A stretch of 64,000 bases of DNA from Acinetobacter sichuanensis (GCF_003024515.2 NZ_PYIX02000010.1:1-64000), one strand, 5' to 3'. Shown: positions 18,721 to 27,718, counted from the stretch's first letter. Notes: generated by a model not told the origin, from the sequence alone. Numbers and translations are program-made.

Positions 18721-19173
18721 ATGACTATGACCGAAATTAAGTTTTATAGCACACAAGATGAATTTGGCGAGTTTTCCAACTTTGCCCATTTTCCGATCAA
18801 ACTTGATGGAAAAATATGGCACACCACCGAACATTATTTTCAAGCACAAAAGTTTGCAGATAAACAGTATCAGGAAAAAATTCGTACTGAGAAATCACCC
18901 ATGATTGCTGCTCGTTTAGGACGTGATCGTAAACAAAAATTGCGTAAAGATTGGGAATCCGTAAAAAATAATGTCATGAAAAAAGCATTACTTGCTAAAT
19001 TTACTCAACATGAAGATTTAAAAAACTTATTAATTTCTACAGGTGAGGCAAAGTTGATTGAGCATACAGAAAATGACGCTTATTGGGGCGATGGTGGTGA
19101 TGGAAAAGGTAAAAACTTTTTAGGTATTTTACTCATGCAAGTTCGCGAAGAATTAAGTACATCCAATACTTAA
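18721..19173 (+). CDS. NADAR-family (YbiA-like) N-glycosidase
   Basis: A 150-residue protein covering one complete NADAR domain. Motifs: FGEFSNFAHFPIKLDGKIW at the N-terminus, TTEHYFQAQKF (the HYFQ signature with catalytic glutamate context), KNNVMKKALLAKF, and the C-terminal WGDGGDGKGKNFLG. Known family members cleave the N-glycosidic bond of riboflavin-pathway intermediates (YbiA). Others remove ADP-ribosyl groups from modified guanine in anti-phage and toxin-antitoxin settings. Here it is a lone gene without a DarT-type toxin beside it, so the metabolic role is the safer guess. A second ATG two codons in is an alternative start. Confidence 0.88.
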   Translation: MTMTEIKFYSTQDEFGEFSNFAHFPIKLDGKIWHTTEHYFQAQKFADKQYQEKIRTEKSPMIAARLGRDRKQKLRKDWESVKNNVMKKALLAKFTQHEDLKNLLISTGEAKLIEHTENDAYWGDGGDGKGKNFLGILLMQVREELSTSNT

Positions 19174-19277
19174 ATTTCTAATTAAATTTGGGTATAAGAC
19201 AAACTATGTCGTCCTGCTCTAGTACATTCAGCATAAATTTGGCATGATGAAAGCAACACAGAAATGAATAACGATAA

Positions 19278-20618
19278 ATGACTCAAATGCGTTGGTTAGA
19301 GCTGCTCTCCACAGTTCGAATTGGTAGTAAAAAACAAAGTACAGAACAAGCACGTAGCCCATTTCATAAAGACTATGACCGCATTATATTTTCGCAAAGT
19401 TTTCGACAACTGAATCGTAAAACCCAAGTTCATCCACTGACACAGCACGATGGCATTCACACACGTTTAACCCATTCGCTTGAAGTGTCTTGCATTGGAC
19501 GTTCGCTCGGCATGCTTGCCGCAGAAAAAATTCAAGATGAACTGCCTGTATGGATTTCCCCTGCCGATGTTGGTGCAATCATTCAAGCTGCGTGTTTGGC
19601 ACATGATATTGGCAATCCACCCTTTGGACATGCAGGTGAATATGCGATTCGTGAATGGTTTGACGATGCTTCACATACAGACTTTTTAAAAGATTTAAGC
19701 CCTGAACAACAAGCTGATGTGCGTCAGTTTGAAGGCAATGCACAAGGTTTACGTTTACTCACTAAAATTGATTACCATCCTAATGATGGGGGCATGCGCC
19801 TCACTTACGCAACCTTAGGGGCTTACTTAAAGTACCCTTGGTTGTCTAAAACCATCGAGTCACAAGGCAATACCCCTGCAAGTAAGCGTGCCAAGTTTGG
19901 TTGTTACCAAGCAGAAAAAGAAATTTTGAAGCAGATTGCAGACCAACTTGGTTTGATTCAACTTGGTGAATATCAATGGTGTCGTCATCCGCTGACGTAT
20001 TTGTTAGAGGCGGCTGATGATATTTGTTACGCGTTGATTGACCTTGAAGATGGCATTATTTTAAATATGCTGTCTTATGAAGAAGTTGAACCCATTTTCC
20101 TGAATTTATTGGGCGATTATGGTGTGCCTGCGGAATTAAGCATGTCCTATACCACTTGGCAACAAAAAATCGCAGCTTTGCGTGGTCGTGTCATGAAACG
20201 TTTGGTTGATGAGGTGACGACTGCTTTTGCTAAGCAACACTTTCAGATTCTTTCGGGACAGCTAAAAGGTTCGTTATTACAGTACTGCGCTGAAGATATT
20301 GAACTTGGGATTGAAAAAGCAAAGAATTTGGCACGTGAAAAAATCTTTGAGCATCCGCAAAAGTCAGGTTTAGAAATTATTGCTCATCAAAGTTTGCAAC
20401 ATATCTTAGATGCCTTTATTCCACTCACAACACCGAATAAAACTTTAAGTTTTAAAGATGGTCGTTTAATGTCGATTTTAGATCGCTTTGGAGCACGTTT
20501 GAGTGATGATCATTATGACAATATTATGCAAGTCTTAGATATTGTCAGTAAGTTTTCAGACCATCAGGCTTATAACTTGGCACAAGAGTTACAAGGTAAT
20601 AAGGTGGGGTTTTTCTAA
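19278..20618 (+). CDS. dgt: Deoxyguanosinetriphosphate triphosphohydrolase (dGTPase)
   Basis: A 446-residue HD-domain enzyme hydrolysing dGTP to deoxyguanosine and triphosphate. The N-terminus has RSPFHKDYDRIIFSQSFRQL, the diagnostic dGTPase segment. The metal-binding histidines and aspartates are in THSLEVSCIGRSLG, ACLAHDIGNPPFGHAGE and EAADDICYALIDLEDG. The start is the ATG with MTQMRW. It precedes an anchored unknown by 32 bases, so readthrough is possible. Length matches type 2 bacterial dGTPases. Such enzymes adjust dNTP pools and can limit phage replication. Confidence 0.95.
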   Translation: MTQMRWLELLSTVRIGSKKQSTEQARSPFHKDYDRIIFSQSFRQLNRKTQVHPLTQHDGIHTRLTHSLEVSCIGRSLGMLAAEKIQDELPVWISPADVGAIIQAACLAHDIGNPPFGHAGEYAIREWFDDASHTDFLKDLSPEQQADVRQFEGNAQGLRLLTKIDYHPNDGGMRLTYATLGAYLKYPWLSKTIESQGNTPASKRAKFGCYQAEKEILKQIADQLGLIQLGEYQWCRHPLTYLLEAADDICYALIDLEDGIILNMLSYEEVEPIFLNLLGDYGVPAELSMSYTTWQQKIAALRGRVMKRLVDEVTTAFAKQHFQILSGQLKGSLLQYCAEDIELGIEKAKNLAREKIFEHPQKSGLEIIAHQSLQHILDAFIPLTTPNKTLSFKDGRLMSILDRFGARLSDDHYDNIMQVLDIVSKFSDHQAYNLAQELQGNKVGFF

Positions 20619-20650
20619 AATTTTAAATAGTAAAATTCATGAGTAATTGA

Positions 20651-21142
20651 ATGAAAGAGATATTTAAGGAATTAATTGAAAATTTCTATCCACTTATTGC
20701 ACTAAGCATACTTATAGGTGGAGTAATTTTAGTCTTTAATCTATTGAATAACATTGAAGTCAAATACTCAAAACCATATGTCCCATTAACACTTGAAGAA
20801 AGACTGAAACAGCTTCCACCAACAGCTAAACGACTTAGTGATGAAGCTCAGCTCATTTTCCCAGAGGAATTGACTCAACCTGAATCGTTTAATTTTGATT
20901 GGACTTATAATAGACGTGTACTAAAAATTAAAGTCCCTAAAACACAGTTGACAGATGAGAGTCTTAAAACATTTTATACAAATCTGTATTTGAAAAATAA
21001 TTGGATCATTCTCAAAAATGAATATACCTATTTATTTGAACATCAGTTAACAGGAGATCATAGCTGTATTGATAAAGACACTTCGGATGGCTTAAGTTAT
21101 CGGCTTGTTACTTTTGCAACTAAAGGTGCGCTATGCTATTAA
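20651..21142 (+). CDS. Unknown single-span membrane protein, 163 residues
   Basis: Begins with a membrane anchor (FYPLIALSILIGGVILVFNLL, about residues 13-33). A small extracytoplasmic domain follows with a proline-rich start (YVPLTLEERLKQLPPTAKRL), a beta-rich middle and two cysteines near the end (HSCIDKD and GALCY) that may pair. No characterised family recognised. It lies between dgt (32 bases upstream) and ruvA (76 bases downstream) on the same strand. Composition resembles its neighbours. It is probably a periplasm-facing inner-membrane protein. Confidence 0.72.
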   Translation: MKEIFKELIENFYPLIALSILIGGVILVFNLLNNIEVKYSKPYVPLTLEERLKQLPPTAKRLSDEAQLIFPEELTQPESFNFDWTYNRRVLKIKVPKTQLTDESLKTFYTNLYLKNNWIILKNEYTYLFEHQLTGDHSCIDKDTSDGLSYRLVTFATKGALCY

Positions 21143-21218
21143 TTTAAACAGTTCATTTTGCCAACTTTTCAATTTATCTCTATTATTCAACCATGAACAA
21201 AATAAGTGAACAAACTCA

Positions 21219-21821
21219 ATGATCGGATGTCTAATTGGTGAAGTCTTCGCTTTAGAAGCACCTACCGTACTTTTAAATGTCAATGGTGTGGGTTATGAAA
21301 TCGACACGCCACTTTCAACTTTTTGCCAACTGCAAAAAGGTCAAAAAGTCACCCTATGGACACATTTAGCCGTCCGTGAAGATGCACAACTCCTCTACGG
21401 CTTTTTAAACCAACAAGAGAAAATCATTTTCCGTACCTTATTAAAAGTCAATGGCGTTGGTCCTAAAATGGCTTTAGGCATTCTTTCAACCCTAAGTGTG
21501 GAAATGCTAATTCATACCGTTGAAAATGGCGATGTTAAAACCTTGGTTAAAGTTCCGGGTGTTGGTGCAAAAACTGCTGAACGCTTAATGATCGAGCTAC
21601 GTGATCGTTTTAAAGCATTTTCTACAGGTGCTGTGGCAAGCGGTACAAGTACCACACAAATTCAATTTACAGGCAACTCTGCTGTTGCAGAAGCTGAAGC
21701 CGCTTTACAATCTTTGGGTTATAAACCTGCGGAAGCACAAAAGTTAGTCAATGCTGCCAAAGGTGATTTTACTGAAGCAAGCGATATTATCCGTGCCGCT
21801 TTGAAGTCAATGAATAAATAA
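21219..21821 (+). CDS. ruvA: Holliday junction branch migration protein RuvA
   Basis: A 200-residue protein. The N-terminal OB fold begins MIGCLIGEV. Two helix-hairpin-helix motifs follow (VNGVGPKMALGILS and VPGVGAKTAERLMIEL). The small C-terminal domain (EAEAALQSLGYKPAEAQKLV) contacts RuvB. It binds four-way junctions as a tetramer and recruits the RuvB motor. The gene is 45 bases upstream of ruvB. ruvC is not in this window. Confidence 0.97.
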   Translation: MIGCLIGEVFALEAPTVLLNVNGVGYEIDTPLSTFCQLQKGQKVTLWTHLAVREDAQLLYGFLNQQEKIIFRTLLKVNGVGPKMALGILSTLSVEMLIHTVENGDVKTLVKVPGVGAKTAERLMIELRDRFKAFSTGAVASGTSTTQIQFTGNSAVAEAEAALQSLGYKPAEAQKLVNAAKGDFTEASDIIRAALKSMNK

Positions 21822-21866
21822 GTCAATCCTGATACATTAAAGATAAAGAGTTAGATTAATCATCCA

Positions 21867-22871
21867 ATGCAAGACCGTTTAATCAGTGGTTCTGAAAAAC
21901 CCGAAGATCATTTTGATCGTGCCATTCGTCCAACTTCACTCGATGACTATATTGGTCAGCCTGTGGTGCGTGAGCAAATGGAAATCTTTATTGGTGCGGC
22001 ACGTGGACGTGGCGAAGCCCTTGATCACACCTTAATTTTTGGACCACCGGGTTTAGGTAAAACCACACTCGCCAATATTATTGCCCGTGAAATGGGAGGC
22101 AATCTCAAATCCACTTCAGGTCCGGTACTTGAACGTGCAGGTGACTTGGCAGCCATGCTGACTAATCTCGAAGAAGGCGATGTGCTTTTTATTGACGAAA
22201 TTCACCGTCTATCCCCTGTCATTGAGGAAATTCTCTACCCTGCAATGGAGGATTACCAACTTGATATCATGATTGGTGAAGGACCTGCGGCACGTTCCAT
22301 CAAACTGGATTTGCCACCATTTACCCTCGTTGCAGCAACGACACGAGCAGGTTTACTGACTTCGCCTTTGCGTGATCGCTTTGGAATTGTACAACGACTT
22401 GAGTTTTATTCGGTTGAAGATCTGACCCATATTGTTTCTCGTTCTGCATCTCTTATGGATGTACCTACAACGCCCGATGGTGCAAAAGAAATTGCCCGTC
22501 GTGCACGTGGTACACCACGTATTGCCAACCGTCTGCTACGTCGTGTCCGTGACTACGCACAAGTCAAAGGCACAGGCGAAGTGACTCAGGAAATGGCGCA
22601 ACGCGCTTTAGATATGTTGAATGTCGATAAAGATGGTTTAGATACCTTAGATCGTCGTTATCTGAGTATGTTGCTGGATCGTTTTGATGGCGGTCCTGCT
22701 GGGGTGGAGGCTTTAGCTGCCGCAATGGCGGAAGATTCAGGAACCTTGGAAGATGTCATCGAACCTTATTTGATTCAGCAAGGTTATGCCATGCGTACAG
22801 CACGTGGACGGATTGCTACTAATCAAGCCTATTTGCAGTTTGGAATGACGCCACCCGAACCGAAGAGTTAG
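21867..22871 (+). CDS. ruvB: Holliday junction branch migration ATPase RuvB
   Basis: A 334-residue AAA+ ATPase that drives branch migration with RuvA. Walker A is [12 protein letters not shown], Walker B is [12 protein letters not shown], sensor 1 is AATTRAG and the arginine finger region is PLRDRFGI. The C-terminal winged helix (about residues 255-330) binds DNA, with [18 protein letters not shown] and [18 protein letters not shown] are typical. It closes a two-gene operon with ruvA and is followed by a 12-bp inverted repeat. Confidence 0.98.
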   Translation: MQDRLISGSEKPEDHFDRAIRPTSLDDYIGQPVVREQMEIFIGAARGRGEALDHTLIFGPPGLGKTTLANIIAREMGGNLKSTSGPVLERAGDLAAMLTNLEEGDVLFIDEIHRLSPVIEEILYPAMEDYQLDIMIGEGPAARSIKLDLPPFTLVAATTRAGLLTSPLRDRFGIVQRLEFYSVEDLTHIVSRSASLMDVPTTPDGAKEIARRARGTPRIANRLLRRVRDYAQVKGTGEVTQEMAQRALDMLNVDKDGLDTLDRRYLSMLLDRFDGGPAGVEALAAAMAEDSGTLEDVIEPYLIQQGYAMRTARGRIATNQAYLQFGMTPPEPKS

Positions 22872-22877
22872 TTTTTT

Positions 22878-22915
22878 AGCTTATGGTGATTTTATTTCCA
22901 ATTTCACCATAAGCT
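22878..22915. repeat. 12-bp perfect inverted repeat after ruvB
   Basis: AGCTTATGGTGA (22878-22889) and TCACCATAAGCT (22904-22915) form a long stem with a 14-base loop. There is no T run on either side, so it is not a standard terminator. It sits exactly where the decayed acetyltransferase remnant ends, so it may mark a deletion or insertion scar. It may also stabilise the ruvAB message. Confidence 0.6.
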
Positions 22916-23140
22916 GATCAAAATCAATAACTCTCTACTTTGGAGCAAAAATTTATCTACAATGGATTCAAGATCTAAATCAAAAGGTTGAGCTAAAAAT
23001 AGGGCTATATTTTCAAATGTAAAAGCTTGTATATGTTATTGTAGTATAAGGTTCAAATTTTCTAAATTTGCAGTAATTTTTTCTGCGGTAATGCCTATTT
23101 CTTGCAAGTATCAGCTCAAAATTTGAATAACTGAATTCAT
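22904..23140 (-). pseudogene. Arylamine N-acetyltransferase remnant (N-terminal third only)
   Basis: On the minus strand a GAGG site 6 bases before ATG (23140) leads into a frame reading MNSVIQILS-stop-YLQEIGITAEKITANLENLN, then LILQ-stop-HIQAF, then TFENIALFLAQPFDLDLES and IVDKF. This fits the N-terminus of arylamine N-acetyltransferases, whose consensus is YLxRIG, LxxLQxxHIxAFPFEN, then LDLExxxDKLV. Two in-frame stops (TGA, TAA) break it. The frame also ends at about 75 codons, before the RGGYCFE catalytic cysteine motif, against a family length near 270. It is therefore a decayed 5' fragment that kept its ribosome binding site. The remaining sequence to 23406 holds the promoter region of the lipoprotein gene. 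Confidence 0.75.
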
Positions 23141-23406
23141 TAGTATCCTCAATTTATATTCTTTCTTGAAATATATTTATGTATATTTTTCAAACACAAC
23201 TCAAATAGATATCGTACTGAGTGATCGATTTCTCTGTTAAGTACAAATACTATGTATTATCACAATAACGATATGCCCAATATATGTCAGATATTTAAAC
23301 TAAATTTAAAATTTGGAATGCTCAGATGATTACAATTATGCGCTGGCATACACAATAAAAGTCAGCTATACAAACCCATGATAAATAATAAAAGTGGTAA
23401 AAAAAT

Positions 23407-24177
23407 ATGAATATAATCAAGTTAAATTTAATGCTCTTTAGCCCACTACTCCTCACCGCTTGTGCAACTAATGCATTATTTGGTAATTCAGAAACAGAAA
23501 TAACGACTAAAACTAAAATTGCACTACAAGATCAAATTATTGCAATAGGACATACAAGCCAACCCATCCAAGGTTATGAAAATGCTTTAGTACTTGCAGG
23601 ACAAACCTATAGTTTTTTTGTCCAACCGAATATAGATTCAAATAATTCTGCTGATTTATTTCAAAAAATTTTCAGTCAGATTGATTTAAAGTCTTTGTAT
23701 CTAGCTCCTGCTTTAGATAATGATGCTATGACACAAATAAATACTCATCAACACAATTCAATTTTACTTAAAGTTGATGAAAAACTGAAAAATAATCGTT
23801 CAGTTCCTTACATAACCAGTCTGTATTTTATAAAGAAAACACAATTATTGACGGCAAAAGAAACATCAACACTCAAAGATTTAGGTTTCAAATGCCAAAC
23901 CGAACTAACCGATTATCCAAAACAAACTTTTTGTATCCGTACCATTCACACTCAAATCACACTCGCCTCGAAAGTTCAAAATTTGAATCAATTACAGTAT
24001 AAATTAAAACAACCAATTGATATTCAATATCAAGTCACTACAACATCGCGTAACTATAGTCGCCAAGCTTTTAAAATTTTTACTCCACTGACTGTGGCTT
24101 TCGATATTGTCACGAGTCCAATTCAAGGAGGTATTTTTATATTAGCTTCAATGCTTGGTGCGCCTGGTAGTTTGTAA
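23407..24177 (+). CDS. Unknown lipoprotein, 256 residues
   Basis: The signal peptide ends in LLLTAC, a good lipobox, with the lipid-modified cysteine at residue 19. The mature part has no recognisable domain. It contains QTYSFFVQPNIDSNN, a central LKVDEKLKNNRSVPYITSLYFIKK and a C-terminal hydrophobic stretch (GGIFILASMLGAPGSL). Two cysteines (KCQTEL and TFCIRT) may pair in the periplasm. It has no operon partner. Its upstream region contains the remnant of an acetyltransferase gene on the other strand. The lack of a recognisable family suggests an Acinetobacter-restricted envelope protein. Confidence 0.75.
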   Translation: MNIIKLNLMLFSPLLLTACATNALFGNSETEITTKTKIALQDQIIAIGHTSQPIQGYENALVLAGQTYSFFVQPNIDSNNSADLFQKIFSQIDLKSLYLAPALDNDAMTQINTHQHNSILLKVDEKLKNNRSVPYITSLYFIKKTQLLTAKETSTLKDLGFKCQTELTDYPKQTFCIRTIHTQITLASKVQNLNQLQYKLKQPIDIQYQVTTTSRNYSRQAFKIFTPLTVAFDIVTSPIQGGIFILASMLGAPGSL

Positions 24178-24414
24178 ACTGAATGTTTTATTCAAAAGAT
24201 ATCGCCTTAACTGTCACCCCTTTTACGAATAAATTGTCCGTATGAAAGAAGCTGAACTTGGTGCCTTGTGCCAATTACCCTAAAAATCATTGTGATAAAC
24301 TGCAAATCGTTTTATAGCTTAGATCAGGGTGAAAGTTTGAAATCTATTTACACTCCAAATAAGCCATAGAAACAACTTTAAAGCTCAAAATTTTAGTAAA
24401 AGTGGAACAACATC

Positions 24415-24822
24415 ATGGCGAACAAGTTTGAATTTCAAATCCGTGTATATATCGAAGACACAGATGCAGGCGGAATTGTTTACCATGCCAATCATATTCG
24501 CTTTATGGAGCGTACACGTACAGAATGGTTACGTGCATCAGGGATTGACCACTATTGGCATCAAAAAGACTATAACTTTGTAGTCCATAAAATAAATGTG
24601 AAATATATGCGTCCTATACTGATGGATGACTTAATTACTGTTACAGCACGTGTAGTTTCGTGTAAAGCAACGTCTTTTGTATTGCAACAAAATATATATC
24701 GTGGTGAAATCACACTTGCTTCTGGTGAGGTTGAATTAGCATGTTTAAATGCTGAGATGAAACCTTGCCGAATTCCGGATGAAATCCGTGATTTAATTCA
24801 ACGTGAATTAGCTCACGAATAA
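24415..24822 (+). CDS. ybgC: YbgC-type acyl-CoA thioesterase
   Basis: A 135-residue hotdog-fold thioesterase. The catalytic segment is YIEDTDAGGIVYHANHIRFMERTRTEW shortened to its key residues: aspartate in EDTDAGG, tyrosine and histidine in VYHANH, glutamate in ERTRTEW. It hydrolyses acyl-CoA thioesters, is linked to phospholipid metabolism, and is the conserved first gene of tol-pal operons. It lies 26 bases before tolQ, which confirms the assignment. Length matches the family. Confidence 0.95.
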   Translation: MANKFEFQIRVYIEDTDAGGIVYHANHIRFMERTRTEWLRASGIDHYWHQKDYNFVVHKINVKYMRPILMDDLITVTARVVSCKATSFVLQQNIYRGEITLASGEVELACLNAEMKPCRIPDEIRDLIQRELAHE

Positions 24823-24848
24823 AAAAAATTTAATTGGCACATGTAACT

Positions 24849-25550
24849 ATGGCAACTCAACAACTCGAATCTTCTCTTCACGTTTCTGATTTAATTTTAC
24901 AAGCAAGCCCTGTCGTACAACTGGTGATGCTCGTATTGGTACTCGCCTCTTTATTTAGCTGGTATCTGATTGCCAAGTTACATATGGGTTATAAAAAAGC
25001 CCGTCAAGGAGATGAGCATTTTCAAAAAATCTTCTGGTCTGGTGCTGAGTTAAATACTTTATACAATAACGCTCAACTTAACTCTAAGCGTGAAGGCTTA
25101 GAAGATATTTTTTATCAAGGTTTAAGCGAGTTTTTAAAACTGAAAAAACGTCATGCTGAAACAGCACCAATGATCGAAGGTACTGAACGTATTTTACGTG
25201 TTGGTTTAAGCCGTGATCAAAGTCGCTTAGAACAAGGCTTAAGTGCCTTAGCAAGTATTGGTTCTGTTGCACCTTATGTCGGTTTATTTGGTACTGTCTG
25301 GGGTATCATGAATGCCTTTATTGGTCTTGCGCAAGTTGACCAAGTGACCTTAGGTACGGTTGCACCTGGTATTGCTGAAGCCTTAATCGCAACTGCAATT
25401 GGTCTTTTTGCGGCTATTCCTGCTGTATTAGCATTTAACCATTACACGGCAAAAGGCGAAGAAGTTTATTCAGATCGTGCACTTTTTGCCGAAGAAATGG
25501 TGGCGCTGTTACAACGTCAATCTGTGGGTTCAGCACAGGAAAATGACTAA
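24849..25550 (+). CDS. tolQ: Tol-Pal system proton channel subunit TolQ
   Basis: A 233-residue inner-membrane protein of the MotA/TolQ/ExbB family with three helices: VVQLVMLVLVLASLFSWYLI near residue 25, then a pair in the C-terminal half. SVAPYVGLFGTVWGIMNAF and TVAPGIAEALIATAIGLFAAIP carry the conserved GTVxG and TAxGL elements of the proton path. The frame extends upstream to a TTG, but ATG at 24849 gives the usual start. tolR follows with a one-base overlap (TAATG). Confidence 0.96.
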   Translation: MATQQLESSLHVSDLILQASPVVQLVMLVLVLASLFSWYLIAKLHMGYKKARQGDEHFQKIFWSGAELNTLYNNAQLNSKREGLEDIFYQGLSEFLKLKKRHAETAPMIEGTERILRVGLSRDQSRLEQGLSALASIGSVAPYVGLFGTVWGIMNAFIGLAQVDQVTLGTVAPGIAEALIATAIGLFAAIPAVLAFNHYTAKGEEVYSDRALFAEEMVALLQRQSVGSAQEND

Positions 25551-25999
25551 TGGCAATACAACGTTCAGGACGCTTTGAACGCGTTAAAAAACCTTTAAAG
25601 AGCGACATGAATGTCGTTCCTTATATTGATGTGATGTTAGTTCTTTTGGTGATTTTTATGGTCACTGCACCCATGATCACCACAGGAATTGATGTTGATT
25701 TACCTCAAGCGAACAGTACACCTATTGAGTCCAAAGAAACGTTAGCCATTGTTACTTTAGATAAAGACGGGCAATACTTACTCAAAGATGATACGCATAA
25801 AAATGAGTCATTGTCTTTGGAGCAATTAAAAGAAATTTTAACCCAAGCACAAACTGACTCAGAAACGAAACAACAAAAATTTAGTGTTTTAGTCAATGGT
25901 GATAAATCTCGCCCTTATGGCGATGTTATGAGCCTGATGTCTGCATTACAAGAAGCTGGACTCAATCAAGTTGGGTTACTCACAGAGCCATTAAAGTAA
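25550..25999 (+). CDS. tolR: Tol-Pal system protein TolR
   Basis: A 149-residue ExbD/TolR protein with one N-terminal helix: NVVPYIDVMLVLLVIFMVTA carries the aspartate essential for proton-driven motion. The periplasmic domain ends with the expected PYGDVMSLMSALQEAGLNQVGL motif, cut here to key residues YGDVM and GLNQVGL. It couples TolQ to TolA. It overlaps tolQ by one base and is 3 bases before tolA. Confidence 0.96.
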   Translation: MAIQRSGRFERVKKPLKSDMNVVPYIDVMLVLLVIFMVTAPMITTGIDVDLPQANSTPIESKETLAIVTLDKDGQYLLKDDTHKNESLSLEQLKEILTQAQTDSETKQQKFSVLVNGDKSRPYGDVMSLMSALQEAGLNQVGLLTEPLK

Positions 26000-26002
26000 G
26001 TT

Positions 26003-27604
26003 ATGAAAGATTTCAATAAGCCACAATCAAAAGAAAATGCGATTGCACTTGGATTTACCCTTGGTGTCCATGTGGTGGCGATTGTTGGCTTACTTTTTCT
26101 AGGGATGAGTAAACCACTTGAACCACCAAAACAACTCAAAACTGTTTTAGTTAAACCTGAAGATATTATTCCTCCTGAAGCTGAGCCTTTAGAAGTTACA
26201 GACTCAACTGAAACAGCCGATACTCAAACTGCTGAAAATATCCAACAAACAGCCGAACCTGTTGCGGATGCACCAAATATTCCTGTAACTGCTGTACCTG
26301 TTCCATTGCCAGTTCCTGCTCCTAAAGTAGATCTGCAAAAAGCTGCTGCTGAGGCAAAAGCTGCAGAAGCAGAGCAAAAGGCTGCCGAAGCAGCAAAGGC
26401 ACAAGCTAAAGCGGCTGAAATGGCACGTTTAAAAGCAGCAGAAGCTGAAAAAGCACAAAAAGAAGCTGCTGAAAAAGTTCGTCAAGCTAAAAATGATGCT
26501 GAAAAAGCAAAGGCTGAAGCTAATGCTAAAGCCAAAGCTGAGGCTGCTGAAAAAGCTAGACAAGAAGCGAACGAAAAAGCGCGCCAAGCTAAAGCCGATG
26601 CTGCTGAAAAAGCGAAGCAAGAAGCGAACGAAAAAGCACGTCAAGCTAAAGCCGATGCTGCTGAAAAAGCTAGACAAGAGGCAAACGAAAAAGCGCGTCA
26701 AGCCAAAGCTGATGCTGCTGAAAAAGCTAGACAAGAGGCAAACGAAAAAGTGCGTCAGGCTAAAGCCGATGCTGCTGCAAAAGCGAAGCAAGAAGCTAAC
26801 GAAAAAACGCGCCAAGCCAAAGCCGATGCTGCCGCAAAAGCGAAGCAAGAGGCAAACGAAAAAGCGCGCCAAGCCAAAGCTGATGCTGCTGTAAAAGCGA
26901 AGCAAGAAGCAAACGAAAAAGCACGTCAAGCTAAAGCCGATGCTGCCGCAAAAGCGAAGCAAGAAGCGAACGAAAAAGCGCGCCAAGCCAAAGCTGATGC
27001 TGCTGAAAAAGCGAAGCAAGAAGCGAACGAAAAAGCGCGCCAAGCCAAAGCTGATGCTGCTGAAAAAGCGAAGCAAGAAGCAAACGAAAAAGCGCGCCAA
27101 GCCAAAGCCGATGCTGCTGCAAAAGCGAAGCAAGAAGCAAACGAAAAAGCGCGCCAAGCCAAAGCCGATGCTGCCGCAAAAGCGAAGCAAGAAGCGAATG
27201 AAAAGGCGAAAGCTGATGCTGAGGCAAAACGTAAAGCTGATGCTGAGGCAAAAGAACAAGCAGCCGCTGAAGCCAAAGCCTCTGCTGCTCAAAAAGCCAA
27301 AGAAGAAGCCGCGACTAAACGAGCTGAAGCGAAGAAAATTGCATCTTCTGCAAAACGTGATTTTGAAAATAAAGTTCGTAGTGCATGGCGTATGCCAAGC
27401 GGCTCTTCAGGGCAAAAAGCTTCTGCTCGCGTAACGCTTACGGAAACTGGTGGCGTCGCATCTGTTGTTGTAAATGCTTCTGATCCTGATGTAAAAGCAA
27501 GTGTAGAACAAGCTGTACGTTCTGCTGCACCATTTCCAATGCCATCAGATCCAGATGCACGACGTGAAGCACGTAGTTTTACTGCAAGCTTTACTGTGAA
27601 ATAA
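26003..27604 (+). CDS. tolA: Tol-Pal system protein TolA with long repeat domain
   Basis: A 533-residue protein that spans the periplasm and connects TolQR to Pal/TolB. One N-terminal helix (ALGFTLGVHVVAIVGLLFLG, residues about 15-34) is followed by a proline/glutamate-rich linker. A very long alanine/lysine/glutamate helical domain follows (about residues 110-445). The C-terminal TolA III domain has KRDFENKVRSAWRMP and ends in FTASFTVK. Eleven exact-length 19-residue repeats make up residues 188-396. E. coli TolA is 421 residues, so the helical arm here is longer. Long opposite-strand frames over the repeat are shadows caused by the biased composition. Confidence 0.95.
   Translation: MKDFNKPQSKENAIALGFTLGVHVVAIVGLLFLGMSKPLEPPKQLKTVLVKPEDIIPPEAEPLEVTDSTETADTQTAENIQQTAEPVADAPNIPVTAVPVPLPVPAPKVDLQKAAAEAKAAEAEQKAAEAAKAQAKAAEMARLKAAEAEKAQKEAAEKVRQAKNDAEKAKAEANAKAKAEAAEKARQEANEKARQAKADAAEKAKQEANEKARQAKADAAEKARQEANEKARQAKADAAEKARQEANEKVRQAKADAAAKAKQEANEKTRQAKADAAAKAKQEANEKARQAKADAAVKAKQEANEKARQAKADAAAKAKQEANEKARQAKADAAEKAKQEANEKARQAKADAAEKAKQEANEKARQAKADAAAKAKQEANEKARQAKADAAAKAKQEANEKAKADAEAKRKADAEAKEQAAAEAKASAAQKAKEEAATKRAEAKKIASSAKRDFENKVRSAWRMPSGSSGQKASARVTLTETGGVASVVVNASDPDVKASVEQAVRSAAPFPMPSDPDARREARSFTASFTVK
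26564..27190 (+). repeat. 57-bp tandem repeat, 11 copies, inside tolA
   Basis: Eleven uninterrupted copies of a 57-bp unit encode EANEKARQAKADAAEKAKQ-like 19-mers, and a partial twelfth follows. Copies vary at a few codons (E/A/V at position 15, K/R at position 18, A/V/T at position 6). Copy number can change by slippage or recombination and would keep the frame while altering the length of the periplasm-spanning arm. Confidence 0.95.
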
Positions 27605-27610
27605 TCCTAA

Positions 27611-27643
27611 AAATTAAACCCTGTTTCGGCAGGGTTTAATTTT
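27611..27643. terminator. Terminator of tolQRA
   Basis: AAATTAAACCCTG (27611-27623) and CAGGGTTTAATTT (27630-27642) form a 13-bp stem with a 6-base loop 7 bases after the tolA stop. It closes the ybgC-tolQRA unit before tolB and pal, which lie elsewhere. Confidence 0.85.
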
Positions 27644-27718
27644 ATAAACATCAGATATATTTAAAAAAAAATAAAACATCTACTTTTTATTATTCTTTAA
27701 ATAACTATCCTTTTTAAC

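Noticed and set aside
18721..19173. NADAR gene considered as part of a DarT/DarG-like toxin-antitoxin or phage defence island
   Set aside because: No toxin, methyltransferase, nuclease or other defence gene is adjacent; neighbours are purL and dgt.
26564..27190. Tandem repeats considered as a CRISPR array or VNTR outside a gene
   Set aside because: No spacers; the units are contiguous and in frame within a clear TolA protein.
26429..27292. Long minus-strand frames of 287, 116 and 106 codons inside tolA
   Set aside because: Produced by the repetitive codon pattern of tolA. Phe/Leu/Ser/Cys-biased translations repeat every 19 residues and have no start signals.
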